64,000 bases of DNA, from assembly GCF_005502745.1 (NCBI RefSeq), contig NZ_SCNL01000001.1, positions 457,814 to 521,813 of the forward strand. Reading direction: 5' to 3'. Under the pieces are notes generated by a model. It saw nothing but the letters and a program-made list of their open reading frames with translations, was not told where the DNA came from and ran no database searches. Shown piece by piece: positions 44,586 through 56,784 of this stretch. The DNA is from Sphingomonas sp. 3P27F8. GTDB lineage: Bacteria; Pseudomonadota; Alphaproteobacteria; Sphingomonadales; Sphingomonadaceae. How positions within the stretch are numbered: position 1 is the stretch's first letter; each line of letters opens with the position of its first letter. A program made the position numbers and the translations under genes.

Positions 44586-44606
44586 CATTGCCGATGCGCG
44601 GCCTGT

Positions 44607-45302
44607 TCAAGCGATGCTGTCGATCCAGCGCGGGAGATCGCCAAGCCGCTGCAACGTGGTGAAGCGGGCGCGGTCGTCCGGCGGCGCGGCCGCTTCGTGC
44701 GCCCATCCGCCCGCCTGCGGGATGAACGCCGCCCATGCCCCGGCCGCAAGCGCCGGCAATACATCGGAGCGCATCGAATCGCCCGCCATGACGCAGCGTT
44801 CGGGCCGCGCATCATGCCGCGCGAACAGGCGGCGAAACGTATCCGGCGTCTTGTCGCTGACAATCTCGATCGCGGAGAAGCGGCTGCCAAGCCCGGAGGC
44901 GGCTAGCTTCATTTCCTGGTGCAGAAGATCGCCCTTGGTCACCAGCACCAGCCGCCCGCGCGCCGCCAACCGCTCCAGCGTCTCCTCGATCCCGTCGAAC
45001 AGTTCGACCGGGTGGGCGAGCAGTGCGCGCCCCGCCGCCAGAATCTCGCGCACCGCCGCGATCGGCAGCGCCTCGCCGCCAAGCTCGAGCGCAACCTCGA
45101 TCATCGAAAGCGTAAAACTCTTCGCGCCATAACCATAGAGTTCAAGGTTGCGCCGCTCCACCGCCGCCATCGTCTCGCGCGCGATCCCGGCGTCAGCGAA
45201 CGGGGCGAGCATGGCCATCAGCGCTTCTTCAGCCGCGGCGAAGAAGCGCATGTTGTGCCAGAGCGTATCGTCCGCATCCAGGCAGATCAGATCGACGGTC
45301 AT
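44607..45302 (-). CDS. HAD-family hydrolase
   Basis: 231 residues with HAD motif I CLDADDTLWHNM, motif II VLVTKGDL and motif IV VMAGDSMRSDVLPALAAGA. It resembles phosphoglycolate-phosphatase-like enzymes; the substrate is unknown. It sits after the bestrophin-like gene in a run of minus-strand genes. Confidence 0.88.
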   Translation of the reverse strand: MTVDLICLDADDTLWHNMRFFAAAEEALMAMLAPFADAGIARETMAAVERRNLELYGYGAKSFTLSMIEVALELGGEALPIAAVREILAAGRALLAHPVELFDGIEETLERLAARGRLVLVTKGDLLHQEMKLAASGLGSRFSAIEIVSDKTPDTFRRLFARHDARPERCVMAGDSMRSDVLPALAAGAWAAFIPQAGGWAHEAAAPPDDRARFTTLQRLGDLPRWIDSIA

Positions 45303-45307
45303 CAGCG

Positions 45308-46192
45308 TTACCAGAGGATACCGCGCTCGGGCGCAAGGGGCGCCGGCGCCTCATCTCCCAGTGACTGGAGCAGGTCGATCTCTATCGTGCGACACATGGC
45401 GGAAAGCGGCACGTCGTGCACCGTATTCGAGAACGGATCGACCAGATCGTCGCCGATCCTGAGCACGGCGAGGAACATCAGACCGGCCACGGTTGATCCC
45501 AGCGGCGTTGCGAAACCGAGCGATTCGACCAGCCCGATCGGCAGCAGGACGCAGAATACATGCGCGAACAATGTCGGCATGAAGCGATACTGGGTCGGCA
45601 GCGGCGTGTTCTTCAGTCGCTCCATTCCGCCCTGCGCATTGGCGATATCCACCAACGTCGCCTCCAGCCGCGATTGCAGGATCGTGTCGATCCAGCCACG
45701 CCGCCGGGCGTCGTCAATCCGCCGCCCGGTGCCGTCGAGCAGCCCGTTGGCGATATTCACGCGCGCCAGCGCCGGCTCCGCCTCTCCCTTCGACAGAAAG
45801 CGCAATACTTCGCCATCGACCGGCTGGCGACGAAGCTGGCAGCGCAGCGCGTTGACATAGGCCAGCTGGCGCAAGACGATCGTCCGTCGCAAATCATGCG
45901 CCTCGGGAAAGTTCAGGAAATTTCGCGCCTGGCGCGAAAGGCTGCGCGAGGCGTTTATCATCGCGCCCCACAATACGCGCCCCTCCCACCAGCGTTGGTA
46001 GGCGGAGTTGCTGCGAAACCCCAGGAACAGCGCGAGCGCCGAGCCGAACAGGGTGAGCGGCAGCGACGGGGCGCGAAACGGCAGCACGAAATAGACAATG
46101 GTTACGGCTACGTCCCACACGAACAATATGGCGAGCGGGCGCCATACTTCGTGGAGGAGCCGGCTGAAGCGGGGGGCGGGTGAAACGATCAT
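45308..46192 (-). CDS. Bestrophin-like (UPF0187) membrane protein
   Basis: About 294 residues. Bestrophin/RFP-TM features: LFGSALALFLGFRSNSAYQR, WWEGRVLWGAMINASRSLSR and the FGLVE-type C-terminal region (LLPIGLVESLGFATPLGSTV, VDPFSNTVHDVPLSAMCRTI). Members are anion channels or related. ATG 46192 is preferred to the TTG at 46204. Confidence 0.85.
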   Translation of the reverse strand: MIVSPAPRFSRLLHEVWRPLAILFVWDVAVTIVYFVLPFRAPSLPLTLFGSALALFLGFRSNSAYQRWWEGRVLWGAMINASRSLSRQARNFLNFPEAHDLRRTIVLRQLAYVNALRCQLRRQPVDGEVLRFLSKGEAEPALARVNIANGLLDGTGRRIDDARRRGWIDTILQSRLEATLVDIANAQGGMERLKNTPLPTQYRFMPTLFAHVFCVLLPIGLVESLGFATPLGSTVAGLMFLAVLRIGDDLVDPFSNTVHDVPLSAMCRTIEIDLLQSLGDEAPAPLAPERGILW

Positions 46193-46228
46193 CGCGCGCA
46201 GCAACGCTCGTGCGCGAATAACGATGCG

Positions 46229-47284
46229 TCAGCCGACGAGCGCACGATCCCGCAGCCCGCGCCAGACGCGCAGCGCCTGTACCGTTTCCGCCACATCATG
46301 AACGCGCAGAATCTGCACACCCGCATCCGCACCTTTCACCGCCAGCGCGACCGAGCCGCCCAGGCGCTCGCCCACCGGCGCCTCGTTAGATAGCGCGCCG
46401 ATCATCCGCTTGCGACTCACCCCGAGCATGATCGGGCATCCAAGCCCATGGAAAAGCGCAAGATTGTTGATGAGCGCGAGATTGTCTGCGAGCGATTTTC
46501 CGAAGCCTATGCCGGGATCGACGATGATGCGGGCGCGATCGATCCCGGCTGTCACTGCCGCCTCGATCCGCGCGTCGAGCCACTCGAACACCTCGCCCAC
46601 GACATCGGCATATCCCACGCCGCCATGCGGCCCCGCCTTCGGATCGGGCGAGTGCATCAGGATCACCGGGCAGCCGGCCCGCGCGACCACGTCGGAAGAT
46701 CGCTCGTCCCAGAGCAGGGCGGACACATCGTTGACGATCCGCGCGCCGGCGGCGAGCGCCGCCTCCATCACCGGCGCCTTGCGCGTATCAATCGAAACGA
46801 GCCCGCCCGCCGCCGCCAGTTGCGCGGCCACCGGCGCAACCCGCTTCGCCTCGTCGCCTTCCCAGACAAGCGGCGCGCCGGGACGAGTCGATTCGCCGCC
46901 AAGATCGATCAGCGCCGCACCGGCGGCGAGCATGTCGGTCCCCGCAGCCGCCGCGCCGACCGGATCGTCGGCATGCGCGCCGCCGTCGGAGAAACTGTCC
47001 GGCGTGACGTTCAGGATGCCTGCAACGACCGGCTGGTCGAACCGAAGCGTCCGTTCGCCCAGCGTCAGCGGCGGCCGAGACGCAATGATCCGCTCGTGCA
47101 GCAGGTGCGCGCGCGCGCCCAGGCCCGCGATTTCCGACAGCGGCACGATCCGCCGTGCAGCGCCTTCGCGCACCTCATAGGCAGCGAACCACAGCATGCC
47201 TCCCGCGAGCCGCGCGACGCTGCCTTCCGGCAAGCCGACAGGCGTGTCGACGAAATGGACCGGGCGGAGATGCAGGCCGGACAA
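46229..47284 (-). CDS. folP: Dihydropteroate synthase
   Basis: 351 residues of a TIM-barrel DHPS: VVAGILNVTPDSFSDGGAHA, LIDLGGESTRPGA, GLVSIDTRKAPVMEAALAAG, RIIVDPGIGFGKS, MLGVSRKRMIGAL. It joins p-aminobenzoate to dihydropterin pyrophosphate in folate synthesis and is the sulfonamide target. It has a ~70-residue N-terminal extension. It starts seven bases after ccrM. Confidence 0.93.
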   Translation of the reverse strand: MSGLHLRPVHFVDTPVGLPEGSVARLAGGMLWFAAYEVREGAARRIVPLSEIAGLGARAHLLHERIIASRPPLTLGERTLRFDQPVVAGILNVTPDSFSDGGAHADDPVGAAAAGTDMLAAGAALIDLGGESTRPGAPLVWEGDEAKRVAPVAAQLAAAGGLVSIDTRKAPVMEAALAAGARIVNDVSALLWDERSSDVVARAGCPVILMHSPDPKAGPHGGVGYADVVGEVFEWLDARIEAAVTAGIDRARIIVDPGIGFGKSLADNLALINNLALFHGLGCPIMLGVSRKRMIGALSNEAPVGERLGGSVALAVKGADAGVQILRVHDVAETVQALRVWRGLRDRALVG

Positions 47285-47290
47285 GGTGGC

Positions 47291-48611
<1,321 letters not shown>

Positions 48612-48613
<2 letters not shown>

Positions 48614-49220
48614 ACAGCGCCAGAACCGCCTGCGCGACCGGCGAAAAACTTCGGCGATGCAGCGGCGACGGCCCGAACTCGCGCAATCCGCGCAAGTGCG
48701 CGGCGCTGCCATAGCCCTTGTTCGAGGCCCAGCCGTAATGCGGATATGATTCGTGATGGCGAATCATGATTGCGTCGCGCGTGTGCTTCGCGACGATCGA
48801 CGCGGCGGCGATCGACACCGACAACGCATCGCCGCCCACCAGCGCCGTCGAAGCATAATCCCATCGCGGCAGACGATTGCCATCGACGAGAACATGGCCC
48901 GGCACATGGCCGATCAACGCCGTCACCTGATCCACCGCAAGCGTCATCGCCTTCATCGTCGCCCAGTGGATATTGAGCGTATCGATCTCTTGCGGCTCGA
49001 TCACGCCGATGCCGACGATCGCGCAGTCGGTGATCCGCGCGAACAGCGCCGCCCGCGCGATGGCCGAGAGCTTCTTCGAATCGTCGATTCCCCGCGGCAC
49101 CCCCTTCGCCGGCAGCACCACGGCGGCGGCGACCACTGGCCCAGCGAGTGGACCGCGCCCCGCCTCGTCCACCCCCGCAACAGGAGGCAGGCAAAGCCGC
49201 TCATGCTTCAATCCGGGCAT
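48612..49220 (-). CDS. rnhB: Ribonuclease HII
   Basis: About 202 residues: PPVAGVDEAGRGPLAGPVVA with the active Asp/Glu pair, IDDSKKLSAIARAALFARI, VLVDGNRLPRW and SIVAKHTRDAIM. It removes RNA in DNA-RNA hybrids. ATG 49220 or 49232 are both possible; neither has a strong ribosome-binding site. Its start overlaps the end of the thiD-VOC gene. Confidence 0.92.
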
Positions 49221-50380
49221 GGCAGGCGCCATGGCGGGAAGCGGCGATTCTCGCCAGCGGTGTAGAGGCAGAGCGCGTTGCCGGCGGGATCGGCAAGCCG
49301 CGCCTCGCGCCAGCCCCACGGCTGATCGATCGGGTCGGTGACCGTAATTCCGTGCGCACGCGCCGCGCCAACCGCGGCGCCAAGGTCCGCGACTTCCAGG
49401 AAAACGATCGGGCAGCCATCGATTTCGGCAGCCGCCTCGATCGACAAGGTGGCGCCACCCGCGCTCTCGAATCGGGCATAGCGGCCCGCGCTGTCGACGA
49501 TCGGCTTCAGCCCGAGCGCGCGATAGAATGCGAGGCTCGCCTCATGATCCTTTGCGGGCAGCGTGATCTGATTGGGTGTCGCGCCGCCCACATCCAGGTC
49601 GAGACGCACCTTGTGGTGCCCCATCGGCCCATGACCCCCGCCGAACCCCGGCGCCTCGCGCAGCGCGATGCGCACGAAAATCCGCGCGCGGGCAATCGCA
49701 TCGTGCAGCGGCAACCCCCGCCCCAGCCCCTCGGCGATCGCGCTGGAAAGCGTGCAGCCGGTGCCGTGGGTGTGCTGTGTGTCGATGCGCGGGGCAGACC
49801 AGCGCGCGACCTCGCCGCCCGGCCCGATCAGCCGGTCGGAAATCTCCTCGCCCTCGCCATGCCCGCCCTTGACCAGCACATGCGTTTGCAGCCTGCGGGC
49901 ATAGGCGAGCGCCGCGGCGACGGGATCGGCGGCGTCGTCGCCAGTCAGCGCCGCCAATTCGGGCAGATTGGGCGTGACGACCGTGGCAAGCCTCGCCAGC
50001 CGCTCCATCGCCGCGATCGTGCGATCATCCGCGAGCACCGCGCCGCTCGTCGCCACCATCACCGGATCGAACACGATCGGCACCCGGCACCGCGCGGACG
50101 ATAGCTCGTCGGCCACGGCCTCCACCGTATCCGGGCCACCGATCATGCCGATCTTGATCGCGTCCACCCCGATATCGTCGACCACGCACGCCATCTGCTG
50201 CACGACGAACGCGGGCGGCACCGCGTGGACAGCATGCACCCCACGCGTATTCTGCGCCGTGAGCGCCGTCAGCGCCGTCATCGGATGGCCGCCGAGCATC
50301 GTCACCGTGCGGATGTCCGCCTGGATTCCCGCCCCGCCCCCCGAATCCGAACCGGCGACGATCAGCACGCGCGACGTCAC
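49208..50380 (-). CDS. thiD: HMP kinase (ThiD) fused to a VOC/glyoxalase-like domain
   Basis: 390 residues from GTG 50380. Residues 1-265 are the ThiD ribokinase fold: VLIVAGSDSGGGAGIQADIR, AIKIGMIGGPDTVEAVADEL, VLVKGGHGEGEEISDRLIGP, HTHGTGCTLSSAIAEGLGRG. After the usual ThiD end (FGGGHGPMGHHKVR) a VOC domain follows (~270-385): ITLPAKDHEASLAFYRALGL, PIVFLEVADLGAAVGAARAH, EARLADPAGNALCLYTAG. No stop or start separates them. ThiD phosphorylates HMP and HMP-P in thiamine synthesis. Confidence 0.88.
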   Translation of the reverse strand: MTSRVLIVAGSDSGGGAGIQADIRTVTMLGGHPMTALTALTAQNTRGVHAVHAVPPAFVVQQMACVVDDIGVDAIKIGMIGGPDTVEAVADELSSARCRVPIVFDPVMVATSGAVLADDRTIAAMERLARLATVVTPNLPELAALTGDDAADPVAAALAYARRLQTHVLVKGGHGEGEEISDRLIGPGGEVARWSAPRIDTQHTHGTGCTLSSAIAEGLGRGLPLHDAIARARIFVRIALREAPGFGGGHGPMGHHKVRLDLDVGGATPNQITLPAKDHEASLAFYRALGLKPIVDSAGRYARFESAGGATLSIEAAAEIDGCPIVFLEVADLGAAVGAARAHGITVTDPIDQPWGWREARLADPAGNALCLYTAGENRRFPPWRLPCPD

Positions 50381-50385
50381 CGCGC

Positions 50386-50610
50386 TCAACCCTTGAAGTG
50401 GCGCTGCGTGGCGGCGGGATGCTTGCGCAGCGCAGCGCCGACCCGGGCGGGGCGATCGAGCAGCTCGCCGCCGCAATTGGGGCAGCGCTCGTCCAGCCGG
50501 TCGGCGCAATCGGCGCAGAAAGTGCATTCGAACGAGCAGATGAAGGCACCGCCCTCGTCAGCAGGCAAATCGACGCCGCAGCGTTCGCAATCGGGGCGCA
50601 TCTCGAGCAT
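50386..50610 (-). CDS. DUF1272 small zinc-binding protein
   Basis: 74 residues from the internal ATG (MLEMRPDCERCGVDLPADEG). Several CxxC pairs (CERC, CSFECTFCADC, CPNC) match DUF1272. It likely binds zinc; the function is unknown. It is immediately upstream of thiD in the same direction. Confidence 0.8.
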   Translation of the reverse strand: MLEMRPDCERCGVDLPADEGGAFICSFECTFCADCADRLDERCPNCGGELLDRPARVGAALRKHPAATQRHFKG

Positions 50611-50648
50611 GATGCGGTCATAGTGCGGCGAGCAGAGGGGATACAAGC

Positions 50649-51920
50649 ATGCGGACGTTCATGTGGATGCTGGCGCTGGCGACGGCGTCCGGCGCGCAGG
50701 CGGAGACGCGCTATGTCCACGCCGGCCGTCTGATCGATACCGAACATGGCCGGGTACTGACCGATCAGCGCATCGACATCACCGACGGGCGCGTCACCGC
50801 GGTCGGCCCCTGGACTGCCCCCCCGCCTGGCGCGGCGGTGACCGACTGGTCCGCGCTGACCGTGCTGCCCGGGCTGATCGATTGCCATACGCACATCGCG
50901 GACGGCTATGCCGACAGCGGCGATCCGGCCGAGGCGCTCCACCATTCCGCCGCCGCCACCGTGCTGAAAGGCGCGCGACGGGCGCGCGAGACGCTGGAGG
51001 CGGGGTTCACCACGGTGCGCGATGTGGGCGTGTTCCGCGGCCTTTCAGACGTGGCGCTGCGCGACGCGATCGAGGCGGGCGACGTGATCGGCCCGCGCAT
51101 GGTGGTGGCGGGCGCCTATCTCACGATTCCGAACGGCGGCGGCGCGGTGACGGGTGCTGCGCCCGATGTGCCGGTGCCGGACGAGATGCGGCTCGGCTAT
51201 GTCCGCTCCGCCGACGACGCGCGCAACGCCACGGATCTGCTGCTCGGGCGCGGGGCGGATTTCATCAAGATGATCGCGACCGGCGCGGTGCTGGCGGTAG
51301 GCTCCACGCCCGGCGCGCTCGAACTGACGCCCGAGGAGATGAAGGCCGCCTGCGACGCGGCGAAGCGGCGCGGCAGCTATTGCATCGCCCACGCGCATGG
51401 CGCCGAGGGCGTAAAGGCCGCGATCCGCGCCGGCGCGCGATCGATCGAACACGCCAGCCTGATCGACGACGAGGGGCTGCGCATGGCGCGGGACATGGGC
51501 GTATGGCTCGACATGGACATCTATGACGGCGACTGGATCGACGCGCAGGGCACGAAGAATGGCTGGCCCGCCGAATATCTCCGGAAGAACCGCGAGACGA
51601 CCGAGGCGCAGCGCCAGGCGTTCGCCAAGGCGGTGAAGCTGGGCGTGAAGCTGTCGTTCGGCACCGACGCCGGCGTCTATCCGCACGGCCTCAACGCCCG
51701 GCAATTCTCCTATATGGTCCGCTACGGGATGACACCCATGCAGGCGATCCAGTCCGCGACCGTCGTGTCGGCGGCGCTGCTGGGGAAAAGCGCGGATGTC
51801 GGCGCGCTGTCAGCGGGGCATCACGCCGATATGGTGGCGGTGTCCGGCGATCCGCTGGGCGACGTGCGGGTACTCGAAAAGGTGGCGCACGTGATGAAAG
51901 GGGGAGAAGTGATCCGATAG
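50649..51920 (+). CDS. Secreted amidohydrolase (imidazolonepropionase/prolidase-like)
   Basis: 423 residues with a short signal (MWMLALATASGAQA). Amidohydrolase features: metal motif LIDCHTHIADG, bridging Lys in FIKMIATGA, His in IAHAHGAEG and IEHASLIDDEG, and Asp in LSFGTDAGVYPHG. Such enzymes often act as periplasmic dipeptidases; the substrate is unknown. Confidence 0.85.
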   Translation: MRTFMWMLALATASGAQAETRYVHAGRLIDTEHGRVLTDQRIDITDGRVTAVGPWTAPPPGAAVTDWSALTVLPGLIDCHTHIADGYADSGDPAEALHHSAAATVLKGARRARETLEAGFTTVRDVGVFRGLSDVALRDAIEAGDVIGPRMVVAGAYLTIPNGGGAVTGAAPDVPVPDEMRLGYVRSADDARNATDLLLGRGADFIKMIATGAVLAVGSTPGALELTPEEMKAACDAAKRRGSYCIAHAHGAEGVKAAIRAGARSIEHASLIDDEGLRMARDMGVWLDMDIYDGDWIDAQGTKNGWPAEYLRKNRETTEAQRQAFAKAVKLGVKLSFGTDAGVYPHGLNARQFSYMVRYGMTPMQAIQSATVVSAALLGKSADVGALSAGHHADMVAVSGDPLGDVRVLEKVAHVMKGGEVIR

Positions 51921-52045
51921 CGGACCGGCGTCGCTCCGTTTCAGCACATATCGATGATCGAGCACGTGCCCGCCGGTCGACGGGTTTGCGCGACTATGCG
52001 ACAATTTCGTTCGAGCCCCGCCTTACGCCCTGCCTCGTTGCGCGC

Positions 52046-53398
52046 TCATGCCACGGCCTTCACCGCCTCGCACACCCGGTCCACCACCGCTTCGACATGC
52101 GCGCGGTCTTCACCCTCGGCCATGACGCGGATCACCGGCTCGGTGCCGGAGGCGCGGATGACGAGGCGGCCACGGCCGTCCAGCTCGGCTTCGGCGGCCG
52201 CGATCGCTTCCTTTACCGAGGCCACCTCCAGCGGCTTTGCCCCGCGTTCGAAGCGGACGTTCTTCAACAGTTGCGGCAAGGGATCGAAGCGGTGGAGCAC
52301 CTCGCTCGCGGGCGCGCCCGCCCGCTGCACCTCGGCGAGGATCTGGAGCGCGGCGACCAGCCCGTCGCCGGTGGTGCCATGGTCAGACAGGATGATATGG
52401 CCGGATTGCTCGCCGCCGACATTGTAGCCGCGCGCGCGCATCGCCTCCAGCACATAGCGGTCGCCGACCCCGGTTCGCACCAGCCCCAGCCCCTGCGCGG
52501 CGAGGTGGCGCTCAAGTCCCAGGTTCGACATGATCGTCGCGACCAGACCACCGCCTGCCAGCTGCCCGCGCCGGGCGTAGCTGGTCGCGATCGTCGCCAT
52601 GAGCTGATCCCCGTCCACGACCGCGCCGGTTTCGTCCACCACGATCAGCCGGTCCGCATCGCCATCCAGCGCGATGCCGATCGCGGCGCCGCTGGCGACC
52701 ACCGTTTCGGACAAGGTCTGCGGCGCGGTCGATCCCACCCCGTCGTTGATGTTGCGACCGTTGGGCGACACGCCGATCGGCACGATCTCCGCGCCAAGCT
52801 CCCACAGCGCGGCGGGCGCGACCTGATAGGCGGCGCCATTGGCACAATCGATCACCACCTTCATCCCGTCCAGCCGCAGGTCGTTGGGGAAGGTCGATTT
52901 GGCGAAATGGATGTACCGACCCTGCGCATCGTCGATCCGCCGCGCGCGGCCGATCTGCGCGGCTGGCGCCAGCGATACCGCGTCGCCATCCACGCCGTCG
53001 ATCAGCGCCTCGATCTCCTTTTCCGCCTCGTCCGACAGCTTGTAGCCGTCGGGGCCGAACAGTTTGATGCCATTGTCGGCGAAGGGATTGTGGCTGGCGG
53101 AGATCATCACGCCCAGATCGGCGCGCATCGATTGTGTCAGCATCGCAACCGCAGGGGTGGGCATCGGCCCTGTCATCACCACGTCCATGCCGACGCTGGT
53201 GAAACCTGCAACCAGCGCGGATTCGAGCATATAGCCGGAAAGCCGCGTGTCCTTGCCGATCAGCACGCGGTGACGATGGTCGCCGCGCTGGAAGTAGGTG
53301 CCGGCCGCCATTCCCACCTTCATCGCCATCGCCGCTGTCATCGGCGAGATATTGGTGAGGCCACGAATTCCGTCGGTGCCGAAATATTTTCTTGCCAT
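52046..53398 (-). CDS. glmM: Phosphoglucosamine mutase
   Basis: 450 residues: [10 protein letters not shown], phosphoserine loop [20 protein letters not shown] (S102), metal loop [12 protein letters not shown] and the sugar-binding [15 protein letters not shown]. Converts glucosamine-6-P to glucosamine-1-P for cell-wall synthesis. Confidence 0.95.
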   Translation of the reverse strand: MARKYFGTDGIRGLTNISPMTAAMAMKVGMAAGTYFQRGDHRHRVLIGKDTRLSGYMLESALVAGFTSVGMDVVMTGPMPTPAVAMLTQSMRADLGVMISASHNPFADNGIKLFGPDGYKLSDEAEKEIEALIDGVDGDAVSLAPAAQIGRARRIDDAQGRYIHFAKSTFPNDLRLDGMKVVIDCANGAAYQVAPAALWELGAEIVPIGVSPNGRNINDGVGSTAPQTLSETVVASGAAIGIALDGDADRLIVVDETGAVVDGDQLMATIATSYARRGQLAGGGLVATIMSNLGLERHLAAQGLGLVRTGVGDRYVLEAMRARGYNVGGEQSGHIILSDHGTTGDGLVAALQILAEVQRAGAPASEVLHRFDPLPQLLKNVRFERGAKPLEVASVKEAIAAAEAELDGRGRLVIRASGTEPVIRVMAEGEDRAHVEAVVDRVCEAVKAVA

Positions 53399-53477
53399 CG
53401 CCTGCGTCCGCCTACCCTATTCGCGCATTGCCCGTGGCTGATAGCGTCGCGCGATCGAAAGGGCGAGCCAAAGGACA

Positions 53478-54745
53478 ATGATGTCGCCATCCACCCGAAT
53501 TCTGCTGGCGCTGATCGCCGGCATCATCATCGGAATCATGATCGCGGGATATGCGCCACAGGCGGTCGATCCGGTCACCTCGGTCGCCGGGCCGATCGGC
53601 CAGGCGTGGCTCAACGGCCTGCAGATGACGATCGTGCCGCTGGTCTTCTCGCTGCTCGTGACCGGCGTCGCGGCGACGGCGGAGGCGGCACAGGCCGGCC
53701 GCCTCGCCGGCCGCGCAGTGGGGCTTTACCTTGTCGTGATGGCCGCGTCGGCCGTCGCGGCCGCGTTCCTCACCCCGCTGTTCCTGCACATCGCCCCGCT
53801 GCCGATCGAATCCGCCGCCGCGCTGCGGCGCGCGCTGGCCGGTGCCGAAGCCATTCCGCCGGTGCCGCCCGTCGGCGCCTTCCTCGCCGGGATCATCCCC
53901 GCCAACGTGCTGAAGGCCTCGGCGGACAGCAACTTCCTGTCGATGATCGTGTTCGCGCTGATCTTCGCCTTCGCGCTGATGCGGATCGATGCGGGGTTGC
54001 GCGAGTTGCTGACGCGCTTCTTTTCCGCAATCCGCGATGCGATGCTGGTGGTGATCGGCTGGGTGCTGTGGATCGGCCCGGTCGGCGTATTCGCGCTCGC
54101 GCTCGTCGTCGGCGCGAAGGCGGGCGGCGGTGCGTTCCACGCACTGGTCCATTACATCCTGATCGTCTCGGCAGTGGGGCTGGTGGTGTCGCTGTTCGCC
54201 TATCCGCTGGCGATGTTCGGCGGGCGCGTGGGGCTCGGCCATTATATCCGCGCCGGGCTGTCGACGCAGGCGGTGGCGATCTCCACCCAATCCTCGCTCG
54301 CCTCGCTGCCGGCGATGCTGGCAAGCTCGCGCGCGATGGGCGTGCCGGTGGCGACCGCCGGCGTCACCCTGCCGCTCGCGGTGGCGATCCTGCGCGCGAC
54401 CGGGCCGGCGATGAACTTCGCGGTGGCGATCTATGTCGCCACCTGGTTCGGCGTACCGCTTCACGCCACCACGCTCGCGGCGGGGGCGCTGGTGGCGATG
54501 TTGACCTCGCTCGGCTCGGTCAGCCTGCCCGGCACAGTCAGCTTCGTCGGTGCGATCTCGCCGGTGTGCGCGACGCTTGGGGCGCCGGTCGCACCGCTCG
54601 GGCTGCTGGTCGCGGTGGAGACCATGCCGGACATTGTACGCACGCTCGGCAACGTCATGTGGGATCTTGCCACCACGATTACGCTGGCGCGCGGCCAGCG
54701 CGTGGCGGAGGATGAGGCGGACACGCTCGTCGAAGGAATCGAAGC

Positions 54746-54749
<4 letters not shown>
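53478..54749 (+). CDS. Dicarboxylate/amino-acid:cation symporter
   Basis: A 423-residue DAACS protein with about eight helices: [40 protein letters not shown] (serine-rich re-entrant loop), [17 protein letters not shown] and [20 protein letters not shown]. It imports C4-dicarboxylates or acidic amino acids with Na+ or H+. Its stop overlaps the aldo/keto reductase start. Confidence 0.9.
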
Positions 54750-55741
<992 letters not shown>

Positions 55742-55785
55742 TCTGCCGTCAGGATAGCGCCTAGCCCATCCTCGACATCGGCAGC

Positions 55786-55832
55786 TTATTGACAAGGATG
55801 TGAACAACCCTTATTGACATGTGTGTCAGTAA
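55786..55832 (+). promoter_or_regulatory. Promoter with an overlapping operator-like palindrome before coq4
   Basis: TTGACA at 55789-55794, a 17-base spacer and TATTGA at 55812-55817 form a good sigma-70-type promoter. The -10 element lies inside the inverted repeat TTATTGACA-N4-TGTCAGTAA (55811-55832); a direct repeat TTATTGACA also covers the -35 at 55786-55794. This is the layout expected for repression by a TetR-like dimer; no such gene is adjacent. Confidence 0.6.
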
Positions 55833-55843
55833 GGAGCGATTCG

Positions 55844-56650
55844 ATGGCCGCTACCCTCCCTCCGTTTCCGGGCACCACCGGGCGCCGCGACTGGCGCACC
55901 GCGTTCGACGCGATCCGCAAGCTGCTCAACAACGGCGACGATACGGTGCAGGTTTTTCGTATCATGCGCGCACTCAACGTGAGCGATGCCGCAAACGGCT
56001 ATGCGCGCCTGATCGCCACCGAAAACGGCGGGCGGATCGCCTATGACCAGGTGGAGCTGGCCCAGGTCTTCTCGCAGCCGGGGTTCGCCAGCCAGTTCGC
56101 ACCGGGAACCGTCGGCGCCGCCTATCGCGAGTTCCTGGAATCCACCGGCTATTCCGCCGATGGCCTTGCGGAGGTCAGCCGCGAAGGTTCGGCCATGGAG
56201 GATCTGGCGCATCCTTATGCCTGGTTCGGCCGGCGGATCCGCGACACGCATGACATCTGGCACGTGATGACCGGCTATAAAGCGGACGAGAGCCTGGGCG
56301 AAGCGGCGCTGGTGGCATTCAGCTACGCACAGGTCGGCGGCCTCGGGTGGGCGTTCATCGGCACGGCCGCCGCGCTCAAGAGCATGCGCGTCACCAAGGG
56401 CACGCTGTTCGCGAAGGCCGTCTGGGAAGGCTATCGCAATGGCCGCGCGGCAAAATGGATTTCCGGCGAGGATTATCTCACGCTGCTGCACGAGCCGCTC
56501 GAATCCGCGCGGCAACGCCTCGGTATCCGCAAACCAGAAATCTATCTCGAGGCACAGCGGGTGCTGGGGCCGGAGATGGCCTCCTATCTCAGCAACCGCC
56601 GCGAGCAACCTGAGGCGGCGACACCCGCGCCGCAGCAGCTCGCCGCCTGA
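55844..56650 (+). CDS. Coq4-family ubiquinone biosynthesis protein
   Basis: 268 residues with the Coq4 block [20 protein letters not shown] (zinc motif HDxxH) and [19 protein letters not shown]. Coq4 proteins organise or catalyse steps of ubiquinone synthesis. TAAGGAG precedes ATG 55844. It lies under a clear promoter and operator. Confidence 0.88.
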   Translation: MAATLPPFPGTTGRRDWRTAFDAIRKLLNNGDDTVQVFRIMRALNVSDAANGYARLIATENGGRIAYDQVELAQVFSQPGFASQFAPGTVGAAYREFLESTGYSADGLAEVSREGSAMEDLAHPYAWFGRRIRDTHDIWHVMTGYKADESLGEAALVAFSYAQVGGLGWAFIGTAAALKSMRVTKGTLFAKAVWEGYRNGRAAKWISGEDYLTLLHEPLESARQRLGIRKPEIYLEAQRVLGPEMASYLSNRREQPEAATPAPQQLAA

Positions 56651-56784
56651 AACCGGCTCCCTCTCCCCGGGGAGAGAGGATGGAGGGGGGGCCACGGCGC
56701 GTCGTGATCCCTTGGCGCGCCGCCCCTCCATCGACACTGCGTGGTGTGCGCGGGCGGGCTGGTGTCGCCCCTGAAACAGCGCCT

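Noticed and set aside
51986..54715. A 909-codon plus-strand ORF across glmM and the symporter
   Set aside because: It is antisense to glmM and out of frame with the symporter; both of those genes have complete family motifs.
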